The notes beneath the pieces were generated by a model. It saw only the letters and a program-made list of their open reading frames with translations. It made no database searches and had not been told where the DNA came from. Shown piece after piece: positions 59,836 through 64,000 of a DNA stretch of 64,000 nt. A program made the translations under genes and the position numbers. Source of the DNA: Pseudomonas fluorescens (lineage in GTDB: Bacteria > Pseudomonadota > Gammaproteobacteria > Pseudomonadales > Pseudomonadaceae); the NCBI RefSeq assembly GCF_019212185.1, contig NZ_CP078138.1, positions 3,516,501 to 3,580,500 on the forward strand. The letters are read 5' to 3'. Each line of letters starts with the position of its first letter. Within the stretch, counting starts at the first letter, position 1.

Positions 59836-61491
59836 TTACAACGCCATATCCGCAGCAGGATTGCTCGGGATCGGCTTGGCCGGGGCCGCCGGGGTTGCCG
59901 GGGTTGCCGCTGGAGCCAGGTCCGGGTTGATGGCCGGTGGTGGATCCAGTTGCAGCACCTTGCTGGTGTACGCCCATTCCTCGGCCACACGGGCCGGGTC
60001 GTCGTTCAGCTTGGTGCCATAGCTCGGCACGATCTGGTGCAGTTTTTCCTGCCAGGCCGGGCTGGCGACTTTGTCCTTGAAGACTTTTTCCAGCACGCTG
60101 AGCATAATCGGCGCAGCAGTCGATGCACCTGGCGATGCGCCCAGCAGGCCGGCAATGCTGCCGTCTTGCGAAGCAACGATCTCGGTGCCCAGTTTCAGCA
60201 CGCCGCCCTTCTCTTCGTCACGCTTGATGATCTGCACGCGCTGACCGGCTTGCCACAGGCGCCAGTCTTCATCCTTGGCGTTCGGGAAGTACTCTTTCAG
60301 CGCGTTCATGCGGTCCTTGTCCGACAGCATCAACTGGCCGGCCAGGTATTCCACCAGCGGGTACTGCTCGATGCCCACTTTGGTCATCGGCCACACGTTG
60401 TGGGTGGTGGTGCTGGTCAGCAGATCAAAGTACGAGCCTTCTTTCAGGAACTTGGTCGAGAAGGTCGCGAACGGGCCAAACAGGATCACGCGCTTGCCAT
60501 CCAGCACGCGGGTGTCCAGGTGCGGTACCGACATCGGCGGTGCACCCACCGAAGCCTTGCCGTAGGCCTTGGCCAGGTGTTGCTGGGCCACGGTTGGGTT
60601 CTCGGTTACCAGGAACGAGCCACCTACCGGGAAACCGGCGTATTCGCGGGCTTCAGGGATCCCCGACTTCTGCAGCAGGTGCAGGGCACCGCCGCCAGCG
60701 CCGATGAACACGAACTTGGCGTCGGTCTGGGTCTCGCTACCGTCTTTCAAGTTCTTGTAGGAAACACGCCAGGTGCCGTCTTCGTTGCGCGCGATGTCTT
60801 CGACTTCGCTCGACAGTTTCAGCGAGAAGTTCGGCTTGGTTTGCAGGTAACCGGCGAACTGGCGGGTGATCTCGCCGAAGTTTACGTCGGTGCCCAGCGG
60901 CGACCAGGTGGCGGCGATCTTCTGCTTCGGATCGCGGCCTTCCATCATCAATGGCACCCATTGCTTGATCTGCGCCGGGTCTTCGGAGTACTGCATGCCG
61001 GCGAACAGCGGGCTGGCCTGCAGGGCTTCGTAGCGTTTTTTCAGGAACTTGATGTTGTCATCGCCCCACACGAAGCTCATGTGCGGTGTGGAGTTGATGA
61101 ACGAACGCGGGTCTTTCAGGACGCCGTTCTTGACCTGCCAGGCCCAGAACTGACGGGAGATCTGGAAGGCTTCATTGATTTCAATGGCCTTGGGAATCTC
61201 GACCTTGCCGTTCTTGTCTTCCGGGGTGTAGTTCAGCTCGGCCAGGGCGGAATGGCCGGTACCGGCGTTGTTCCAGCCGTTGGAGCTTTCCAGGGCGACG
61301 CCGTCGAGACGTTCAACCATCTCCATCGACATGCCCGGCTCGAGTTCGTTGAGCCACACGCCCAGGGTCGAACTCATGATGCCGCCGCCGATCAACACGA
61401 CGTCGACTTTCTTTGTCTCAGCTGCATGCACAGGCATAAAGACCATCGACATGGCCAGGCCGAGTAGCCCCTTGTTCATTTTTTTTAACAT
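59836..61491 (-). CDS. mqo: Malate:quinone oxidoreductase
   Basis: The 551-residue protein starts [12 protein letters not shown] with an AGGT site upstream and an N-terminal hydrophobic segment ([17 protein letters not shown]), as in other Pseudomonas Mqo proteins. FAD-binding [20 protein letters not shown] and the family motifs [38 protein letters not shown] and FPVGGSFLV are intact. It oxidises malate to oxaloacetate and passes electrons to quinone at the inner membrane, a tricarboxylic acid cycle step. The C-terminus has a Pro/Ala-rich tail ([16 protein letters not shown]), a low-complexity addition. Terminator lies just downstream. Transcription is from the 350-bp space to the right. Confidence 0.96.
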   Translation of the reverse strand: MLKKMNKGLLGLAMSMVFMPVHAAETKKVDVVLIGGGIMSSTLGVWLNELEPGMSMEMVERLDGVALESSNGWNNAGTGHSALAELNYTPEDKNGKVEIPKAIEINEAFQISRQFWAWQVKNGVLKDPRSFINSTPHMSFVWGDDNIKFLKKRYEALQASPLFAGMQYSEDPAQIKQWVPLMMEGRDPKQKIAATWSPLGTDVNFGEITRQFAGYLQTKPNFSLKLSSEVEDIARNEDGTWRVSYKNLKDGSETQTDAKFVFIGAGGGALHLLQKSGIPEAREYAGFPVGGSFLVTENPTVAQQHLAKAYGKASVGAPPMSVPHLDTRVLDGKRVILFGPFATFSTKFLKEGSYFDLLTSTTTHNVWPMTKVGIEQYPLVEYLAGQLMLSDKDRMNALKEYFPNAKDEDWRLWQAGQRVQIIKRDEEKGGVLKLGTEIVASQDGSIAGLLGASPGASTAAPIMLSVLEKVFKDKVASPAWQEKLHQIVPSYGTKLNDDPARVAEEWAYTSKVLQLDPPPAINPDLAPAATPATPAAPAKPIPSNPAADMAL

Positions 61492-61843
61492 TCGGTATTA
61501 CCTAGGATAGAACGCCATTCACCCGCAGTGGTGATCCCAAGGCGCCCTGGCTGACGGCACACTGGCCGTCGAACCCCGCACTCAAGAAGACTGATGGGTG
61601 AACATATAAAGCCGACACACACTGCCGACCTCACGTTTAGGCCCCTCCCGCGCTGACTTTTTATTGGTCATTGGCTTCAGCAACTTGGGTGACGCTAATT
61701 CTCGTATACAACTTGGAGCGCACGATTAGACAGATTAGACCCGCCAGTTGGAACACGCTCTAAAAACCGCTTCGCGGCGCTGTGCCGCGAGCTTCCGTGC
61801 TGCGGCATTCTACCTCAGGTGTCGCGGTCAACGAACTGCAACC
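61492..61843. other. Intergenic interval upstream of mqo
   Basis: About 350 bp separate mqo from the cell wall hydrolase gene; both are on the minus strand. It holds the mqo control region (no clear -35/-10 pair could be fixed) and a terminator of the hydrolase gene at its right end. No coding sequence is supported. Confidence 0.7.
61762..61790 (-). terminator. Putative terminator after the cell wall hydrolase gene
   Basis: TCGCGGC (61772-61778) and GCCGCGA (61784-61790) form a perfect 7-bp stem; on the minus strand it is followed by AGCGGTTTTTA. It lies about 53 bp after the hydrolase stop. Confidence 0.65.
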
Positions 61844-62464
61844 TTATTGCGCAGTGCCATTACGCGGTTTATAGAACATGAACTTGCCGGTCTCAGCGGT
61901 CTTGATGTACTGCTTCGCCCAGGCCGGCTTGACGTTGCGGTCATGGAAATACAGGGCACCGTGGGTACGGTCCTTGAGTTGCTGGTTCAACGCCTTGCGC
62001 GCGATTTCCTTGGCCTCGGTGTACTCGCCCTCCTCCTGGACCTGATCGGAGCGTCCGTCGCACCACCAGGAAAACTGACAGGCGCGGGTTTCGACGCCCT
62101 GCTTGACCACACCGCACACGGTATCGGGAAAGCCCTCATGCCCCAGGCGATTCATCACCACGCTGGCCACAGCCTCCATGTCGGCAGCGGTAATACCCTT
62201 GGCCTCCCAGTAAATGCTGCGCGACAGACAGGTAATGGGGTCGTCCAGCGGCGCCTTGCCAGCCGGGTCGACTTTCTGCACTTCGCTCGGGGTGATGGTC
62301 TCGACCTTGGGCACGGGCGCAGCGCCCGCCTTGTCCGCGACCTTCTGTTCCAGCACCTCGGCCTTATTCTCCACCGCCGCCGCTTTCGGCTCGGGGTCGG
62401 CCGCGAACGCCGGACCACCGAGCAACACCATCAAGACACCACCGACCACCAACAAAAGGCGCAT
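61844..62464 (-). CDS. Cell wall hydrolase, SleB/CwlJ-like
   Basis: The start at MRLLLVVGGVLM gives 206 residues with a signal peptide (LLLVVGGVLMVLLGGPAFAAD), so it acts in the periplasm. The C-terminal 130 residues form the Hydrolase_2 domain with the catalytic glutamate in CLSRSIYWEAKGITAADMEAVASVVMNRL and the conserved SWWCDG and LYFHDR motifs. Between signal and domain is an acidic, alanine-rich linker. In spores SleB cleaves cortex peptidoglycan; proteobacterial versions are thought to be lytic transglycosylases or similar. It is divergent from the CAP gene with about 200 bp between starts. Confidence 0.92.
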   Translation of the reverse strand: MRLLLVVGGVLMVLLGGPAFAADPEPKAAAVENKAEVLEQKVADKAGAAPVPKVETITPSEVQKVDPAGKAPLDDPITCLSRSIYWEAKGITAADMEAVASVVMNRLGHEGFPDTVCGVVKQGVETRACQFSWWCDGRSDQVQEEGEYTEAKEIARKALNQQLKDRTHGALYFHDRNVKPAWAKQYIKTAETGKFMFYKPRNGTAQ

Positions 62465-62661
62465 GGCTGTACCCTGCTGTGACTGCCCTCGCGATGCTGC
62501 GACGGGCCCTGAGCAGTGGACACTGGTCGACGGAAAAAATTTCCGGGATTTCGGGCAGACTGCACGATAGCCTTTTGCACACTTGGATAAACGTATAAAG
62601 CCTTGCATGACACCGGGGGATATCGCGCATCATGCGCACAGTCATTCCTGGGGAGAAATCC

Positions 62662-63516
62662 ATGCGCGTCCTGTCATCCGTCCTGCGTCTCGCCACCCTG
62701 ACCGTGGCCATCGGCTGCGCCAACAGCGCCCTGGCCAGTGAAGAAAGCCAACTGGTGGACGCCATCAACGCCTATCGCAGCCAGATCCAGCGTTGCGCCG
62801 ACCAGGCTTCCGGCGAACTGCCACCGCTGGCGGCCGATCCGCGCCTGGTGCTGGCGCCGGACCGCAATGTCGGCGATCTGCAGCAGGCGATGGCCCAAGC
62901 CAAATATCCGATGGTCAATGTGCAGGCGATCACCCTCAAGGGTCCGCTGAATGCCCAGGCGGCGATGAAAGCGGTGCAGGAAAGTTTCTGCCACGTGGTG
63001 CTCGACCCGCAGTTCATCGATATCGGCGTCAGCCACGCCGGACCGGCCTGGCGCATCGTCCTGGCGCGCCCGCTGCTGACGGGCGGCCTGGGGGATTGGC
63101 AGACCGAAGGCCAGAAGCTGCTGGAGCTGATCAACGGCGCCCGCAGCCAGGCACGCCAATGCGGCACCCAGGCGTTCAGCGCGACCAACCCGCTGACCTG
63201 GAACGCAACGTTGGCCAGCGCCGCCGAAGCCCACACCCGCAGCATGGCCAATAACAATTTCTTCGATCACAAGGACCGCGACGGTCGCACCCCCGGCGAC
63301 CGTGCGGAATTGGCCGGCTACAGCGGCCAGGGCGTCGGCGAGAACATCGCCGCTGGCCAGGACACTCCGCGCAAAGTGCTCGACGGCTGGCTGGCCAGCC
63401 CCGGGCACTGCGCCAACCTGATGAACCCCTCGTTCAGCGAACTGGGCAGCGCCTACGCGACCGATCCGAAAAGCGACGCCGGGATCTACTGGACCGCAAT
63501 GTTCGGCACGCCTTGA
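62662..63516 (+). CDS. Secreted CAP-domain protein with a degenerate second CAP unit
   Basis: ATG at 62662 follows GGGGAG and gives 284 residues with a signal peptide (LRLATLTVAIGCANSALA). The C-terminal CAP/SCP domain (about 155-284) has AHTRSMANNNFFDHKDRDGRTPGDR, GVGENIAAGQ and WLASPGHCANLMNPSFSELGSAY, with the two His and acidic residues of the usual site. The first half (about 28-140) has the same start pattern (LVDAINAYRSQIQRCADQ) and end (FCHVVLDPQFIDIGVSHAGPAWRIVLARP) but lacks the His/Glu residues, so it looks like a degenerate duplicate. Function of bacterial CAP proteins is unclear. Confidence 0.9.
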   Translation: MRVLSSVLRLATLTVAIGCANSALASEESQLVDAINAYRSQIQRCADQASGELPPLAADPRLVLAPDRNVGDLQQAMAQAKYPMVNVQAITLKGPLNAQAAMKAVQESFCHVVLDPQFIDIGVSHAGPAWRIVLARPLLTGGLGDWQTEGQKLLELINGARSQARQCGTQAFSATNPLTWNATLASAAEAHTRSMANNNFFDHKDRDGRTPGDRAELAGYSGQGVGENIAAGQDTPRKVLDGWLASPGHCANLMNPSFSELGSAYATDPKSDAGIYWTAMFGTP

Positions 63517-63521
63517 GCCGA

Positions 63522-63725
63522 CTAGCGGCGGTCATCGGACAACGGGCCAGGCTCATTGGCCGGTGGCACCTGGGGGTTGGCGCCCGGAGCATCCGGGTCC
63601 GTCGGACGTTCGACATCACTGTGGTCGCGGCGACCGGGATCGCGCACATTCGGGTCGGTCACCGGGTCGTGCTGGCGGGAGGGATCGGGCGGATCACTGG
63701 GGCTCGGTTCATTAGGACTATGCAT
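63522..63725 (-). CDS. Small acidic, proline-rich hypothetical protein
   Basis: The 67-residue protein from ATG at 63725 (MHSPNEPSPSDPPDPS) is rich in P, D and charged residues (DPNVRDPGRRDHSDVERPTDPDAPG), with no hydrophobic core, so it is probably disordered. A similar style is found in the next small gene. Its stop is 5 bp from that of the CAP gene. No family is recognised. Coding potential is moderate because composition bias could mimic it. Confidence 0.5.
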   Translation of the reverse strand: MHSPNEPSPSDPPDPSRQHDPVTDPNVRDPGRRDHSDVERPTDPDAPGANPQVPPANEPGPLSDDRR

Positions 63726-63792
63726 GATGCACCTCAATCAAGCTTGGTTTGATTGGAAAACCCCGCCCAATGCGAGGTTCGAACACAGGTAC

Positions 63793-64000
63793 TCAATCAT
63801 TGGGCAGCGGCATGTCCTTGTCGCCGGGAATGCCATCGCCCTCGCTGGGCTCGTTCCACTTTTCCTCATGCTTGCGCGGGATCACATCCGGGCGCGCCAG
63901 CGGGTCGTCACGCAGGGGATTGTCCAGATCCACATCGGGATCGGGCTCCGCTGCACGCGGATCGTCTTCAAGGGGTTTGTCGTCGAAACTTGAGTCAGTG
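63793..64000 (-). CDS. Small acidic hypothetical protein (5' end outside window)
   Basis: A reading frame runs from the window edge to a stop at 63793, about 68 residues, with no start visible inside. It reads as TDSSFDDKPLEDDPRAAE and then DLDNPLRDDPLARPDVIPRK, WNEPSEGDGIPGDKDMPLPND, rich in D, P and E. It resembles the neighbouring small protein in style. Disordered; function unknown. Confidence 0.55.
   Translation of the reverse strand, partial: TDSSFDDKPLEDDPRAAEPDPDVDLDNPLRDDPLARPDVIPRKHEEKWNEPSEGDGIPGDKDMPLPND

Noticed and set aside
59629..61467. 612-codon plus-strand frame opposite mqo
   Set aside because: Antisense shadow that also reads through the terminator and REP sequences.

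Overview
The window looks like chromosomal DNA of a fluorescent pseudomonad (Pseudomonas, probably the P. fluorescens group). The base composition is high GC. There are muxABC-opmB and orphan ccoN4-type loci arranged as in Pseudomonas, DUF1652 and DUF934 proteins, a membrane-linked mqo, and many copies of the Pseudomonas REP palindrome (core GCGAGCAGGCTCGC). No rRNA, tRNA, CRISPR array, integrase or intact transposase was found. The species call is an inference from gene content, not from a marker gene.

Layout. Positions 1-5.5 kb: a regulator cut by the window edge, an AraC regulator, and a polyamine module (glutamine-synthetase-like ligase, polyamine binding protein, FAD oxidoreductase). 5.6-9.5 kb, minus strand: a two-gene DNA repair operon, a FAN1-type VRR-NUC nuclease followed with overlap by a Rad3/XPD-type iron-sulfur helicase that carries a Cas4/RecB-like nuclease domain at its N-terminus. 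9.7-13.7 kb: a small lipoprotein and a second polyamine-type module (regulator, FAD oxidoreductase, cupin, binding protein). 13.9-19.8 kb: DUF1652 protein, UvrD-like helicase, pirin, and an MHYT-GGDEF-EAL protein. 20.1-29.1 kb: the four-gene muxABC-opmB RND efflux operon, then tpx. 30-39 kb: a tightly coupled MoxR/DUF58/DUF4381/vWA/vWA-TPR/BatD/HAD-phosphatase operon behind a DUF1254 protein. REP elements sit in frame inside the DUF4381 gene. 39-44 kb: a membrane protein fused to a spermidine-synthase-like domain, and an eight-haem cytochrome c with TPRs. 44.2-48.3 kb: a nitrite/sulfite reductase plus DUF934 protein, divergent from an orphan cbb3 subunit I (CcoN4 type) and a small protein. 48.3-64 kb: assorted metabolic and surface genes (YgeA-like racemase, acetyltransferase, MocR regulator, cupins, methyltransferase, alcohol dehydrogenase, GFA protein, LysR regulator, MscS channel, dienelactone hydrolase, Mqo, cell wall hydrolase, CAP protein, two small acidic proteins).

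How the genes fit together. The polyamine modules suggest periplasmic capture and gamma-glutamylation/oxidation of amines, but no permease or ATPase genes lie here. The FAN1 and helicase pair is the best candidate for an under-described system, because it combines activities that act together in cross-link repair in eukaryotes. The Bat operon is probably an envelope-stress or protein-assembly machine energised by MoxR. The ccoN4 region is likely an adaptation of respiration to inhibited or low-oxygen conditions.

Starts were chosen by ribosome-binding site, overlap and family length. Long ORFs antisense to real genes were treated as artefacts of high GC at codon position 3.
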